The notes: generated from the letters alone by a model not told the origin. A stretch of DNA of 64,000 nucleotides from Hoeflea sp. IMCC20628 (GCF_001011155.1 NZ_CP011479.1:2498501-2562500), one strand, 5' to 3'. Counted from the first letter of the stretch, positions 17,162 through 26,194 are shown. Numbers and translations: made by a program.

Positions 17162-17204
17162 AGATTACTCCCGATTTTACGCGAGGTGTATTGATCCATA
17201 TCAT
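17162..17204 (-). promoter_or_regulatory. FNR/FixK-type box and -10 element ahead of the SHOCT-oxidase genes
   Basis: TTGATCCATATCAT (17191-17204) matches 9 of 10 defined bases of the FNR/FixK consensus TTGAT-N4-ATCAA. On the minus strand a TAATCT hexamer (17167-17162) lies where the -10 of a class II promoter would be if the box is centred near -41.5, giving a start about 17156. The box is symmetric and could also influence the divergent decarboxylase at 17432. The rest of 17115-17431 shows nothing else that I can name. Confidence 0.5.
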
Positions 17205-17431
17205 TCTCACGGCCTTGTGACCGGTATTGCTTTCGCACCTGTTGGACCGCTGTTTCTGCTTGTGCCGGGTGCGTTTTCCCAACAGTCAGCCAATAACCCA
17301 GCAGGGATCGCACGCTCGATCACACGAAGGACGCATTGAAACTTAATGTGCGCACAAGCCTTCAAATCGATTCCGGTTGGAAAGCTTATGCTGTAGGAAC
17401 GCAGACACCGTTTGCCTGTTAGGAAGTTGCC

Positions 17432-19726
17432 ATGAAGTTTCGCTTTCCCATCGTCATCATCGACGAAGATTTCCGCTCCGAGAATTCCTCGGGTCTGGGC
17501 ATTCGCGCCATGGCCCAAGCCATTGAGAGCGAAGGCTTTGAAGTGTTGGGGGTGACGGGCTATGGCGACCTTTCCCAGTTTGCGCAACAGCAGTCGCGCG
17601 CCAGTGCTTTCGTGCTGTCCATTGACGACGAGGAATTCAGCCCGGGACCGGATCTGGATCCGGCGGTGCTCAATCTCAGAAATTTCATCGAGGAAGTGCG
17701 GTGGAAAAACGCCGATGTACCGATCTACATCTACGGTGAAACCAAGACCAGCCGGCACCTGCCCAACGACATCCTGCGCGAGCTGCACGGCTTCATTCAC
17801 ATGTTCGAGGACACACCGGAATTCGTGGCGCGCCACATCATCCGCGAAGCCAAGAAATATCTCGAAGGCATCAAGCCGCCGTTTTTCAAGGCTTTGCTCA
17901 ACTATGCCGAGGATGGCTCCTATTCCTGGCATTGCCCCGGGCATTCGGGCGGCGTGGCGTTTCTCAAAAGCCCGATCGGGCAGATGTATCACCAGTTTTA
18001 CGGTGAAAACATGCTGCGCGCCGACGTCTGCAATTCCGTGGAAGAGCTGGGCCAGTTGCTTGACCACAATGGCGCAATCGGTGCGTCGGAGCGCAATGCG
18101 GCGCGGATCTTCAACGCCGACCACTGCTTCTTTGTCACCAACGGCACCTCGACTTCCAACAAGATGGTCTGGCACCACACTGTGGCGCCCGGCGATGTTG
18201 TCGTCGTCGATCGCAATTGCCACAAGTCTATCCTGCACTCGATCATCATGACCGGCTCGATTCCGGTGTTCCTGAAGCCGACACGCAACCATTACGGCAT
18301 CATTGGTCCGATTCCACAAAGCGAGTTCGAGATCGAATCCATCAAGGCCAAGATCCGCGCCAATCCGCTGATGGCGGGAGTTGATGCCGACACCGTCAAG
18401 CCGCGGATCATGACGCTGACGCAGTCGACCTATGACGGGGTCTTGTACAACACGGAGACCATCAAGGACCTGCTCGACGGCTATATCGAAAACCTGCATT
18501 TCGACGAGGCATGGCTGCCGCACGCAGCCTTCCATCCCTTCTATGGCAGTTTCCACTCCATGGGCCGCAAACGCGCCCGGCCGATGCATTCGGTGACCTA
18601 TGCGACGCAGTCGATCCACAAGCTGCTCGCCGGCATCAGCCAGGCCAGCCATGTGCTGGTGCAGGACAGCCAGGACACCAAGCTTGATCGCCACCTCTTC
18701 AACGAAGCCTACCTGATGCACACCTCCACCAGCCCGCAATATTCCATCATTGCCAGCTGTGATGTGGCGGCTGCGATGATGGAGCCTCCGGGCGGCACCG
18801 CGCTGGTCGAGGAGAGCATTGCCGAAGCACTCGATTTCCGCCGCGCCATGCGCAAGGTTGACGACGAGTTCGGCGATGGTGACTGGTGGTTCCAGGTATG
18901 GGGACCACCTATTGAGCTTGCAGAAGAAGGCATCGGCCGCACCAAGGACTGGGTGCTCCGACGCACTGACGCCGATGGCGTGCATCAGTCAGACGGCGAG
19001 GATTCCTGGCATGGCTTTGGCGACATGGCGCCGGGCTTCAATATGCTTGATCCGATCAAGGCGACGCTGATCACGCCGGGCCTGAATCTGGACGGCCGTT
19101 TTGAGGAAACCGGCATCCCGGCCTCGATCGTCACCAAGTATCTGGCCGAACACGGCGTGGTGGTGGAAAAGACCGGGCTCTACAGCTTTTTCATCATGTT
19201 CACCATCGGCATCACCAAGGGCCGCTGGAACTCGCTGCTGACCGAGTTGCAGCAGTTCAAGGACGACTACGACCAGAACCAGCCGATGTGGCGGGTGATG
19301 CCGGAGTTCTGCGCCAAGCAACCGCGCTACGAGAAGATGGGCCTGCGCGATCTGTGCCAGCATGTGCATGCGCTTTACGCCAAATATGACGTGGCGATCC
19401 TGTCCACCGACATGTATCTGAGCGACCATACGCCGGCGATGAAGCCCAGCGACGCCTTCGCCCACATTGCGCACCGCACCACGCAGCGGGTGCCGATCGA
19501 CGAGCTTGAGGGCCGCATCACCACAAGCCTTGTGACGCCCTACCCGCCGGGCATTCCGCTGCTGGTCCCGGGCGAGGTGTTCAACACAAAGATTGTGGAA
19601 TATCTGAAATTCAACCGCGAATTCGCGCGCGAATGTCCGGGTTTTGAAACCGACATCCATGGCCTGGTACAAGAAGCTGGTGCGGATGGCGTGATGGCCT
19701 ATTTCGCCGACTGCGTCGCGGCCTGA
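17432..19726 (+). CDS. Orn/Lys/Arg decarboxylase (PLP-dependent, large form)
   Basis: Fold-type I PLP decarboxylase of 764 residues. The N-terminal response-regulator-like wing domain (about 1-130, FPIVIIDEDFRSENSSGLG) is followed by the PLP core with NGTSTSNKMVWH, FDEAW for the cofactor Asp, and TQSIHK where Lys397 should form the Schiff base. The C-terminal domain ends with TPYPPGIPLLVPGEVF. Substrate among arginine, lysine and ornithine cannot be decided by eye. AGGAAG precedes the ATG. No amino-acid/polyamine antiporter gene is adjacent, unlike the classical acid-resistance pairs. A terminator follows. Confidence 0.92.
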   Translation: MKFRFPIVIIDEDFRSENSSGLGIRAMAQAIESEGFEVLGVTGYGDLSQFAQQQSRASAFVLSIDDEEFSPGPDLDPAVLNLRNFIEEVRWKNADVPIYIYGETKTSRHLPNDILRELHGFIHMFEDTPEFVARHIIREAKKYLEGIKPPFFKALLNYAEDGSYSWHCPGHSGGVAFLKSPIGQMYHQFYGENMLRADVCNSVEELGQLLDHNGAIGASERNAARIFNADHCFFVTNGTSTSNKMVWHHTVAPGDVVVVDRNCHKSILHSIIMTGSIPVFLKPTRNHYGIIGPIPQSEFEIESIKAKIRANPLMAGVDADTVKPRIMTLTQSTYDGVLYNTETIKDLLDGYIENLHFDEAWLPHAAFHPFYGSFHSMGRKRARPMHSVTYATQSIHKLLAGISQASHVLVQDSQDTKLDRHLFNEAYLMHTSTSPQYSIIASCDVAAAMMEPPGGTALVEESIAEALDFRRAMRKVDDEFGDGDWWFQVWGPPIELAEEGIGRTKDWVLRRTDADGVHQSDGEDSWHGFGDMAPGFNMLDPIKATLITPGLNLDGRFEETGIPASIVTKYLAEHGVVVEKTGLYSFFIMFTIGITKGRWNSLLTELQQFKDDYDQNQPMWRVMPEFCAKQPRYEKMGLRDLCQHVHALYAKYDVAILSTDMYLSDHTPAMKPSDAFAHIAHRTTQRVPIDELEGRITTSLVTPYPPGIPLLVPGEVFNTKIVEYLKFNREFARECPGFETDIHGLVQEAGADGVMAYFADCVAA

Positions 19727-19776
19727 ACCTGAAGCCTGCGTTGCCACGCGCCTGATATGGCCTGGACACACAAAAA

Positions 19777-19806
19777 AGCCCGGACCATGATCGGTCCGGG
19801 CTTTTG
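19777..19806. terminator. Bidirectional Rho-independent terminator
   Basis: A perfect 10-bp stem, AGCCCGGACC and GGTCCGGGCT with a 6-base loop, is flanked by an A-run on the left and TTTT on the right. It can end both the decarboxylase transcript and the convergent ohr transcript. Confidence 0.88.
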
Positions 19807-19835
19807 TCGTTCATTCGTCAGCTATGCGCGTCGGG

Positions 19836-20264
19836 TCAGACCAGCTCGGGCGTGATGTTGAGCGTCCCCGAAGTGGCATGCGAATAGGGGCAGACCTTGT
19901 GTGCCCCAGCAATCAGATCTTCCGCAACCGATTTCTCAATGCCCGGCAGAGACACCTTGATCTTGACGTCGAGGCCAAAACCCAGATCTTCGCGCGGACC
20001 GATGCCGACGGTGACATTGACGGTGGTGTCGTCTGGCACATCGACCTTCTTCTGAGCGGCGTAAAAGCGCAGCGCACCGAGGTAGCAAGCAGCATAGCCG
20101 GTGGCAAAAAGCTGTTCGGGATTGACGCCGTCGCCACCCGGGCCACCCATTTCCTTGGGCACCACCAGATTGACGTCAACGGCGCCATCATGGGTGCTGG
20201 AATGGCCATCGCGACCGCCGCCGGTGGCTGTGGCGTTTGTGGAGTAGACAATCTTGGTCGGCAT
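19836..20264 (-). CDS. ohr: Organic hydroperoxide resistance protein (Ohr)
   Basis: Thiol peroxidase that reduces organic and lipid hydroperoxides, using lipoylated partners. The product has 142 residues. The catalytic residues of Ohr are in place: Arg18 region, Glu50, Cys60 in AACYLGAL and Cys125 in KVCPYSHATSG. AAGGAG precedes the ATG. It is divergent from ohrR, and the intergenic region carries a near-consensus promoter reading toward ohr with a dyad over its start point. Confidence 0.96.
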   Translation of the reverse strand: MPTKIVYSTNATATGGGRDGHSSTHDGAVDVNLVVPKEMGGPGGDGVNPEQLFATGYAACYLGALRFYAAQKKVDVPDDTTVNVTVGIGPREDLGFGLDVKIKVSLPGIEKSVAEDLIAGAHKVCPYSHATSGTLNITPELV

Positions 20265-20285
20265 GGGAAGCTCCTTATATTGTGT

Positions 20286-20333
20286 ACGATTAGATCGTGT
20301 GCGATACTAATGTCGCGACAGGCCAAGTGTCAA
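20286..20333 (-). promoter_or_regulatory. ohr promoter with candidate OhrR operator
   Basis: On the minus strand TTGACA (20333-20328), 17 bases, then TTAGTA (20310-20305) form a strong sigma-70-type promoter. The dyad ACGAT-TAG-ATCGT (20286-20298) covers the predicted start site near 20298, where bound OhrR would repress. That OhrR is the ligand is inferred from the gene pair. Confidence 0.6.
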
Positions 20334-20388
20334 CTGCTTGCGATCGACCGGTCCGCGAAATAGAGTTGCCAGCAATGGAGTTTCAACA

Positions 20389-20871
20389 TTGAATGAACAG
20401 CCCGAGGCCGGTAGCCGCGACATGGCGGTGGAGGAGATGCTCTGCTTCGACCTCTATTCCACCCATCACGCCGTCGGCCAGGTCTACAAGCCGCTGCTGG
20501 CGCCGCTCGGGCTGACCTATCCGCAATATCTGGTTCTGACGATCCTGTGGGCCAGCAACAACCTCACCGTCGGCACGATCAGCGAGCGGCTATATCTCGA
20601 ATCCTCGACGCTGACGCCGCTGATCAAGCGGCTTGAGGTGCAAGGCCTTGTTACGCGCAAGCGCGACACATCCGATGAGCGCAAGGTGCGGGTGACGCTG
20701 ACCGACAAGGGCGCAGGCCTGCATCAGGCGGCGCGGCACATTCCCGACTGCGTCATGCAAGCGTTTGGGTTGCCGCTTGCCGACCTCGTCAAGCTGCATG
20801 ACGTGCTGGGAACAGTGCGTGCTGCACTGCTGAAACAGGCGCATGCCGACGAGGCATCACCTACCGCCTGA
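20389..20871 (+). CDS. ohrR: MarR-family organic peroxide sensor OhrR
   Basis: Repressor inactivated by oxidation of a reactive cysteine. 160 residues if it starts at TTG 20389, which has GGAG eight bases upstream; ATG 20422 is an alternative without a ribosome site. The winged-helix core contains ESSTLTPLIKRLE and KRDTSDERKV. Cys19 (MLCFDLYSTHHA) is the expected peroxidatic residue, and a second cysteine at about 121 suggests a 2-Cys mechanism as in Xanthomonas OhrR. Divergent from ohr. Confidence 0.92.
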   Translation: MNEQPEAGSRDMAVEEMLCFDLYSTHHAVGQVYKPLLAPLGLTYPQYLVLTILWASNNLTVGTISERLYLESSTLTPLIKRLEVQGLVTRKRDTSDERKVRVTLTDKGAGLHQAARHIPDCVMQAFGLPLADLVKLHDVLGTVRAALLKQAHADEASPTA

Positions 20872-20897
20872 CCAAGGGATATCCATCCGGCAGGGCC

Positions 20898-23030
20898 CTA
20901 CGCCCGTTTCACCCACACCTTGGTGTCGTGAAACGCGGTGCCGCCATAGGGCGCGCAGGAATCAGCACCGGTGAGCGTGTTGATCCCCTCCCCGGCGTCA
21001 AAGGCGGAGTTTGGCCAGAGACCTTCATGGATGACGACACCGCGGCGCTGGCCCGCATCAAGCCTGGCATGCATCGTAATTTCGCCGCGGGTGTTGCCGA
21101 GTTGCACCCGGTCGCCGTCGGCAATCGCGAGTGCTGCCGCGTCGTCGGGATGGATTATTAACTCCGGCCGCTTTTCCTTGGCTTTTGAAGCCGGAGTTTC
21201 GGCGAAGGTCGAATTGAGAAACGACCGCGCCGGCGACGTTGCCAGCCGGAACGGGTGATCGGTATCCGCGCTCTCGATCAGATCGACATGATCGGGAAAG
21301 TCGGGCAATTGATCCACTGGTCCCTGCGGGCCCATCCGTTTGGGTGGCCTGTTGGCGGCCGGGGTGCCGGTCCAGTCTGGCCGGAAGCGATATTTTCCGT
21401 CGTTGTGGCCAAAACCCTTGAGATAATGAGCGGTTTCAAAATCCGGCTGCAGATCAGCCCATTTGTCCACCTTGAAGCTGTCGAAATCGCCCAGGCCGCG
21501 TTTTCCCAGCATGAAATCAATGTGCTCACGCTCGGTAAGGCCAAAGCCTTCGTAATCGCTGACGCCCAGCCTCCTTGCCAGTTCTTCGATCACATGATGA
21601 TTGGGCTTTGGACCTTCCGGAGGATCAACCAGTTTGGGTCCGAGTGTAATGTGCTGATTGCCGCCGCCGCGATAGATGTCGTCATGTTCCAAAAACATCG
21701 TAGCGGGCAGCACCACGTCGGCGAGCTTGGCGGTGTCGGTCATGAATTGCTCATGCACGGCAACAAACAGATCCTCGCGTTTGAAGCCTTCGATGACCTT
21801 GCGCTGCTCGGGCGTCACATTGGCGGGATTGGTGTTCTGGATCAGCATGGCAGTGACCGGCGGGCCGCCACACAGCGCCTCGGCTTCACCAGTCAGCACC
21901 CGGCCGATCTTGGATTGGTCAAGCCAGCGCAAGCCGGGATCGAAATGTTTGCGGCCTTCGAGCAGCGTCTTGTCGAGCCGGAAAATATCCGAGTTGGAAT
22001 GAAACGCACCGCCGCCTTCATACTGGTAGCTGCCCGTCACCACGGCGAGCGACAGCGCCGCGTGCATGTTGACGGCACCATTGCGTTGACGGGTAAAGCC
22101 ATAGCCGAGCCGGAAAAACGTCCGCTTGGTGGTGCCGACCAGCCGCGCAAAAGCTTCGATCTCGGCCACCGGCACACCGCAGATCGCCTCGGCCCATTCG
22201 GGCGTCCGGTCCTGCAAATGTGATTCAAGACCCGCCGGGTCGTCGCTGTATTTGTTGAGATAATCACGATCGGCCAGTCCCTCGCGAAACAGCACATGCA
22301 TCACCGCGCAGGCGAATGCCCCATCGGTGCCGGGCTTGAGCAGCACCTTGATGTCGGCCTGTTTCATCGTCGGCGTATCGTAGATGTCGATGACCACGAT
22401 CTTGGCGCCGCGCTGCTTGCGGGCGCGGATGGCATGGGTCATGACATTGACCTGGGTGGAGACCGCATTGGTGCCCCAGATCACCACGCAATCTGATTTT
22501 GCCATCTCGCGCGGATCAGAGCCCCGCAGCGCACCGGCGCCCATGGTGAAGCCGGTCCAGGCCAGATTGGTGCAAAAACTGTCAAACTGGTTGGAGTAAC
22601 GCTTGGCGTGACGCAGCCGGTGGATGCCGTCGCGTTGCGCCAGCCCCATGGTGCCGGCGTAGTAATTGAGCCAGACCGTTTCCGAGCCGAATTTGTCTTC
22701 CGCCCGGTCGAATTTTTCGGCGATCAGATCGAGGGCTGCCTCGAAGCTCGCCTCTTTCCACACGCCCTCGCCCTTGGCACCGGCGCGGATCAGCGGCTTG
22801 AGCAGCCGGTCAGGATGATACATTCGTTCGGCATAGCGCGCCACCTTGGCGCAGATGACGCCTGCGGTGTAGCTGTTGTCGGCTGCACCGCGCACCCGGC
22901 CGATGCGGTTGTGCGACAACAGTTCGACATCCAGCGCGCAGGTTGAAGGACAATCGTGCGGACAGGCGGAGTGGCCGATGGCGGTCACCGCGGCGGAATC
23001 ACTTGAATCAATGGGGGTCGCGTCGTTCAT
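20898..23030 (-). CDS. Molybdopterin-dependent oxidoreductase (formate dehydrogenase/BisC-like family)
   Basis: Large Mo/W-bisMGD enzyme of 710 residues from ATG 23030. An N-terminal 4Fe-4S motif is present: CPHDCPSTC at residues 23-31 with the fourth cysteine in GVICAKVARY. The Molybdopterin domain follows (RDGIHRLRHAKRYSNQ, VVIWGTNAVSTQVN), and the C-terminal dinucleotide-binding domain ends near 710. There is no Tat signal, so it is probably cytoplasmic. The substrate is unknown, and no electron-transfer subunit or chaperone gene adjoins it. The moaD and moaE cofactor genes are in the same window at 35.3-36.1 kb. Confidence 0.88.
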   Translation of the reverse strand: MNDATPIDSSDSAAVTAIGHSACPHDCPSTCALDVELLSHNRIGRVRGAADNSYTAGVICAKVARYAERMYHPDRLLKPLIRAGAKGEGVWKEASFEAALDLIAEKFDRAEDKFGSETVWLNYYAGTMGLAQRDGIHRLRHAKRYSNQFDSFCTNLAWTGFTMGAGALRGSDPREMAKSDCVVIWGTNAVSTQVNVMTHAIRARKQRGAKIVVIDIYDTPTMKQADIKVLLKPGTDGAFACAVMHVLFREGLADRDYLNKYSDDPAGLESHLQDRTPEWAEAICGVPVAEIEAFARLVGTTKRTFFRLGYGFTRQRNGAVNMHAALSLAVVTGSYQYEGGGAFHSNSDIFRLDKTLLEGRKHFDPGLRWLDQSKIGRVLTGEAEALCGGPPVTAMLIQNTNPANVTPEQRKVIEGFKREDLFVAVHEQFMTDTAKLADVVLPATMFLEHDDIYRGGGNQHITLGPKLVDPPEGPKPNHHVIEELARRLGVSDYEGFGLTEREHIDFMLGKRGLGDFDSFKVDKWADLQPDFETAHYLKGFGHNDGKYRFRPDWTGTPAANRPPKRMGPQGPVDQLPDFPDHVDLIESADTDHPFRLATSPARSFLNSTFAETPASKAKEKRPELIIHPDDAAALAIADGDRVQLGNTRGEITMHARLDAGQRRGVVIHEGLWPNSAFDAGEGINTLTGADSCAPYGGTAFHDTKVWVKRA

Positions 23031-23115
23031 GCTTTCTCTATAAGAGATTTTGTAACGCCGCGCCACGCCAGGCCGGAGTCAATCAGTTCAATTCAGGGAC
23101 GCATCACATCAACCG

Positions 23116-23967
23116 ATGAATTACCGACACAGCTATCATGCAGGCAATTTCGCCGATGTGCTCAAGCACGCGGTGCTGGCCCAGATCATCATCTATCTTC
23201 AGCGCAAGGATCAGGCGTTCCGCGTCATCGACACCCATGCGGGCATCGGGATCTACGACCTGTCTTCAAACGAAGCCCAGAAGACCGGTGAATGGCGCGA
23301 AGGCATCGGCCGGTTGACCAAGGCAAAACTGTCGCCCGACCTGAAGGCGTTTCTGACGCCGTGGCTCGAAGCGGTTGAGACCCTGAACCCCGATGGCGGC
23401 ATCCGCCACTATCCCGGATCGCCCAAGCTCGCCCGCATGGTGATGCGCAAGCAGGACCGGCTCACGGCGATTGAACTTCACCCGGCTGACGCCAACCAGC
23501 TTCGAAAAGTTTTCGAAGGCGACCACCAGGTGCGGGTGATCGAACTTGACGGCTGGCTGGCGCTGGGCGGGCACTTGCCGCCCAAGGAAAAGCGCGGGCT
23601 GGTGCTGATCGATCCACCGTTCGAAGAGGACGGCGAGTATGACCGGATGGTCGACGGTCTTGCGCGCGCCACACGGCGGTTTCCCGGTGGGACCTATATG
23701 CTGTGGCACCCGATCAAGGCCGAAAGCCAGTTGGCGGCCTTCGACAAGAAACTGGTGGCACTTGGCCGGCCGCGGACGCTCTCGATACGGCTGTTGACGC
23801 GCGACAACAAGATTGCACCCGGCCTGAACGGATCCGGGCTTGTGATTGTCAATCCGCCGTTTACGCTGGAAGCTGAGTTGAAAAAGATACTGCCGGAACT
23901 CGCCCGCCTGCTGGCACAGGGCCCGGGCGCCGTATCGGACATGAAGATGCTCGTCGGCGAGAGCTGA
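23116..23967 (+). CDS. rlmJ: 23S rRNA (adenine-2030-N6)-methyltransferase RlmJ
   Basis: Methylates A2030 of 23S rRNA with SAM. The product has 283 residues and opens with NYRHSYHAGNFADVLKH, the RlmJ hallmark. DTHAGIGIYDL is the SAM-binding region and LIDPPFEEDGEYDRM carries the DPPF catalytic motif of N6-adenine methylases. It is divergent from the molybdopterin oxidoreductase. Confidence 0.95.
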   Translation: MNYRHSYHAGNFADVLKHAVLAQIIIYLQRKDQAFRVIDTHAGIGIYDLSSNEAQKTGEWREGIGRLTKAKLSPDLKAFLTPWLEAVETLNPDGGIRHYPGSPKLARMVMRKQDRLTAIELHPADANQLRKVFEGDHQVRVIELDGWLALGGHLPPKEKRGLVLIDPPFEEDGEYDRMVDGLARATRRFPGGTYMLWHPIKAESQLAAFDKKLVALGRPRTLSIRLLTRDNKIAPGLNGSGLVIVNPPFTLEAELKKILPELARLLAQGPGAVSDMKMLVGES

Positions 23968-24039
23968 CCGCCTTGCTGCTTGCCCAAAGGCGGTGGCACG
24001 TCTTATACCGTGACTCGCATCCCGTTTGGAGAACCGATA

Positions 24040-24462
24040 ATGACCATGAAGAGCTTGATCCTTGCATTCACCGTGGCCTTCGGCATGTCGCTTTCGAGCT
24101 TTGCAAGCCCGGCTGCGGCCTTTACCGGCGGAAATTTCCCGGCCTGCGACGCCCCACAGGTGCTGACCTACATCCAGAAACGGTTCGTCTGGACCGACAC
24201 GCATCTGCTCCAACGCGGCCTCGCCATCGAGCGTATCGAACGGCCGCATCAAAACCGCAGCCGGGCCGGCCATCAATACTGGTCCATCCCCCGGCTTTAC
24301 TGCCACGGCACCGCCCATATGAATGACGGCTCCAAACGCACTATCTGGTGGCTGATCGAAGGCGGCATGGGCTTCGCCAGCCTGCGTGACAATCTGGAAT
24401 TCTGCATTTCCGGCCTCGATCCACTCAAGGTGCATGGCGCCTGGTGCCGCTCAGTCCGCTGA
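24040..24462 (+). CDS. Exported protein of unknown function
   Basis: 140 residues from ATG 24040 (MTMKSLILAFTVAF), with GGAG nine bases upstream. A Sec signal peptide is evident with likely cleavage after PAAA (about residue 27). The mature part has four cysteines (ACDAP, LYCHG, EFCISG, AWCRSVR), compatible with disulphides in the periplasm, and a VHGAWCR end. I recognise it as a conserved alphaproteobacterial hypothetical type without known role. The RNase T2 gene follows 11 bases downstream. Confidence 0.75.
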   Translation: MTMKSLILAFTVAFGMSLSSFASPAAAFTGGNFPACDAPQVLTYIQKRFVWTDTHLLQRGLAIERIERPHQNRSRAGHQYWSIPRLYCHGTAHMNDGSKRTIWWLIEGGMGFASLRDNLEFCISGLDPLKVHGAWCRSVR

Positions 24463-24473
24463 CCTGACCGGTG

Positions 24474-25178
24474 ATGCGCGCGCTGCTTCTCAGGCTGATC
24501 ACGGTTTTTTCGGTGCTGGTGCTTGCCGCCTGCTCCGATGATGGCACCCCCGAGGCGCAAGCCCGCACCGAGGCGGCTGTTTCAGCGCCTGCAGATTTGC
24601 CGCTGGGAAGCGGGTTTGATTTTTACGTGCTGGCCTTGTCGTGGTCGCCTGCCTATTGCCTGATCGAGGGTGCAGGTGCCAACCAGCAGCAATGCGCCGA
24701 TGACCGCGACCTGAGGTTTGTCGTCCACGGGCTCTGGCCGCAGTTTGAATCAGGCTATCCGGAATATTGCCCGACAGGCGAACCCGAACGAGTCCCCTCC
24801 GGACTGGGGCGGGATTACAGCGATATCGTGCCCTCCATGGGCTTGATGGGGCATCAGTGGCGCAAGCACGGTTCCTGTTCGGGGTTGTCCCAGAACGACT
24901 ATTTCCGGGTGCTGCGTGCGGCCCGCGACCAGGTCACAGTCCCTGCAGACTTCTCCATGGGAAATTTGCCGGCACAGATGGGCGCGATGGACGCCGAAGC
25001 CGCGTTCGTCGCAGCAAATCCGGGTATGGCCGAAGACGGTATCGCAATTTCCTGCGCGCGCGGGATGTTGCGCGAAGTCCGCATTTGCCTGACGCCCTCG
25101 TTGAAATTCCGCGCCTGCGGGGATGTCGACCGGGGCGGTTGCAAGATCAACAATCTCGAAGTTCCCGAGCCGGGCTGA
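24474..25178 (+). CDS. RNase T2-family ribonuclease, predicted lipoprotein
   Basis: Endoribonuclease family cleaving RNA through 2',3'-cyclic intermediates. 234 residues from ATG 24474 (GTG 24471 is also possible). Both catalytic segments are present: HGLWPQ (CAS I) and QWRKHGSC (CAS II). The N-terminus ends in a lipobox-like LAAC at about residues 17-20, so the enzyme is probably anchored as a lipoprotein rather than free in the periplasm. A further conserved LSWSPAYC precedes CAS I. It closely follows the exported protein gene and precedes a GST. Confidence 0.88.
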   Translation: MRALLLRLITVFSVLVLAACSDDGTPEAQARTEAAVSAPADLPLGSGFDFYVLALSWSPAYCLIEGAGANQQQCADDRDLRFVVHGLWPQFESGYPEYCPTGEPERVPSGLGRDYSDIVPSMGLMGHQWRKHGSCSGLSQNDYFRVLRAARDQVTVPADFSMGNLPAQMGAMDAEAAFVAANPGMAEDGIAISCARGMLREVRICLTPSLKFRACGDVDRGGCKINNLEVPEPG

Positions 25179-25214
25179 CCGATTCGGGCATTTTGACCAC
25201 GAAAGACGAGACCC

Positions 25215-25811
25215 ATGAAAATTCTCTACTCTCCCGCTTCGCCCTATTCTGCAAAGGTTCGGATGGCCGCGAAATTCGCCGGCATCGATGCTGAGGGTGT
25301 CCTGACCGACACCAACGCGGCGCCGGCAGAGCTTGTCGACAACAATCCGCTCGGCAAGATTCCAACCTTGATCACCGATGAGGGCGGCTCGGTTTATGAC
25401 AGCCGTGCGATCATGCAGTTTCTTGATCGTGCCGGCGGCAAGCGGCTTTACCCGCGCAACTCGGCCAAGCGTACCGACGTCGAGGTCATGGAGGCCTTGT
25501 GCGACGGTGTTTGCGATTGCCTGCTGGCGATCATGTATGAGCGGCGTTTCCGCCCAGTGGAGCTCGTGCATCAGGAATGGATCGACAAGCAGTGGGTCAA
25601 GGCGACCCGTGCGCTTGACCATCTTGAAGCCAATTTGCCACGAATTACCAAAGCGCCGAATGGCGGGCACTTTGCGCTCGCTGCGCTGCTTGGTTATCTG
25701 GGCTTGCGTTTTTCCGGGCAGTGGGAGCGTGGACGGCCGAAGCTCAAGCGCTGGAGCACAAAATTCGCCACCAGCTTCCCCGAACTTGATGCCATGTTGC
25801 CAAAAGCGTGA
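25215..25811 (+). CDS. Glutathione S-transferase family protein
   Basis: 198 residues with an N-terminal thioredoxin-like domain (MKILYSPASPYSAKVRMAA; PYSAKV is the usual active-site region with Ser) and NPLGKIPTLI, then YDSRAIMQFLD, the glutathione-binding DSR segment. The C-terminal half is helical. The substrate is not predictable. Its stop overlaps the GTG start of dgkA by three bases. Confidence 0.9.
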   Translation: MKILYSPASPYSAKVRMAAKFAGIDAEGVLTDTNAAPAELVDNNPLGKIPTLITDEGGSVYDSRAIMQFLDRAGGKRLYPRNSAKRTDVEVMEALCDGVCDCLLAIMYERRFRPVELVHQEWIDKQWVKATRALDHLEANLPRITKAPNGGHFALAALLGYLGLRFSGQWERGRPKLKRWSTKFATSFPELDAMLPKA

Positions 25812-26194
25812 CGCCGCGGCCTGATAAAGAGGTCGGGATCGCCCACGTATTTGCCGCCGCCCGCTATTCGCTGGGCGGCGTCAAAAGGCTGTGGGGTGAG
25901 ACTGCCTTCCGGCACGAGACATTGGCCTTTGTGCTGATCACAGTCGTGTTCGTGCTGGTCGGCGCGCCCCTGTGGGGCTATGTCGGCGCCGCCTTGCTCT
26001 ATCTGCTAACCGCGTCGATCGAGGCATTGAACACCGCCGTGGAAGAAATCACCGATCACGCATCTCCGGACTATTCCGAGATGGCCAAGCACGCCAAGGA
26101 TCTCGGCTCCTTCGCGGTGTTCTGTCTGCTCTTGGCCAATGCGGTCTGGGCGGTATTTGTGCTGTGGACCCACTGGCTGGCCGCTGCCGCCTGA
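25808..26194 (+). CDS. dgkA: Diacylglycerol kinase, DgkA type
   Basis: Small integral membrane kinase that phosphorylates diacylglycerol, recycling lipid head-group by-products. The product has 128 residues, beginning at GTG 25808 overlapping the GST stop. The signature SIEALNTAVEEITD carries the catalytic Glu and Asn; three transmembrane helices are apparent and AKDLGSFAVF is typical. It ends 11 bases from the convergent TetR gene. Confidence 0.93.
   Translation: MTPRPDKEVGIAHVFAAARYSLGGVKRLWGETAFRHETLAFVLITVVFVLVGAPLWGYVGAALLYLLTASIEALNTAVEEITDHASPDYSEMAKHAKDLGSFAVFCLLLANAVWAVFVLWTHWLAAAA

Noticed and set aside
17207-18985. Long minus-strand open frame of 592 codons antisense to the decarboxylase
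   Set aside because: It is a GC-rich shadow of a clearly conserved PLP enzyme, has no domain features and no ribosome site.
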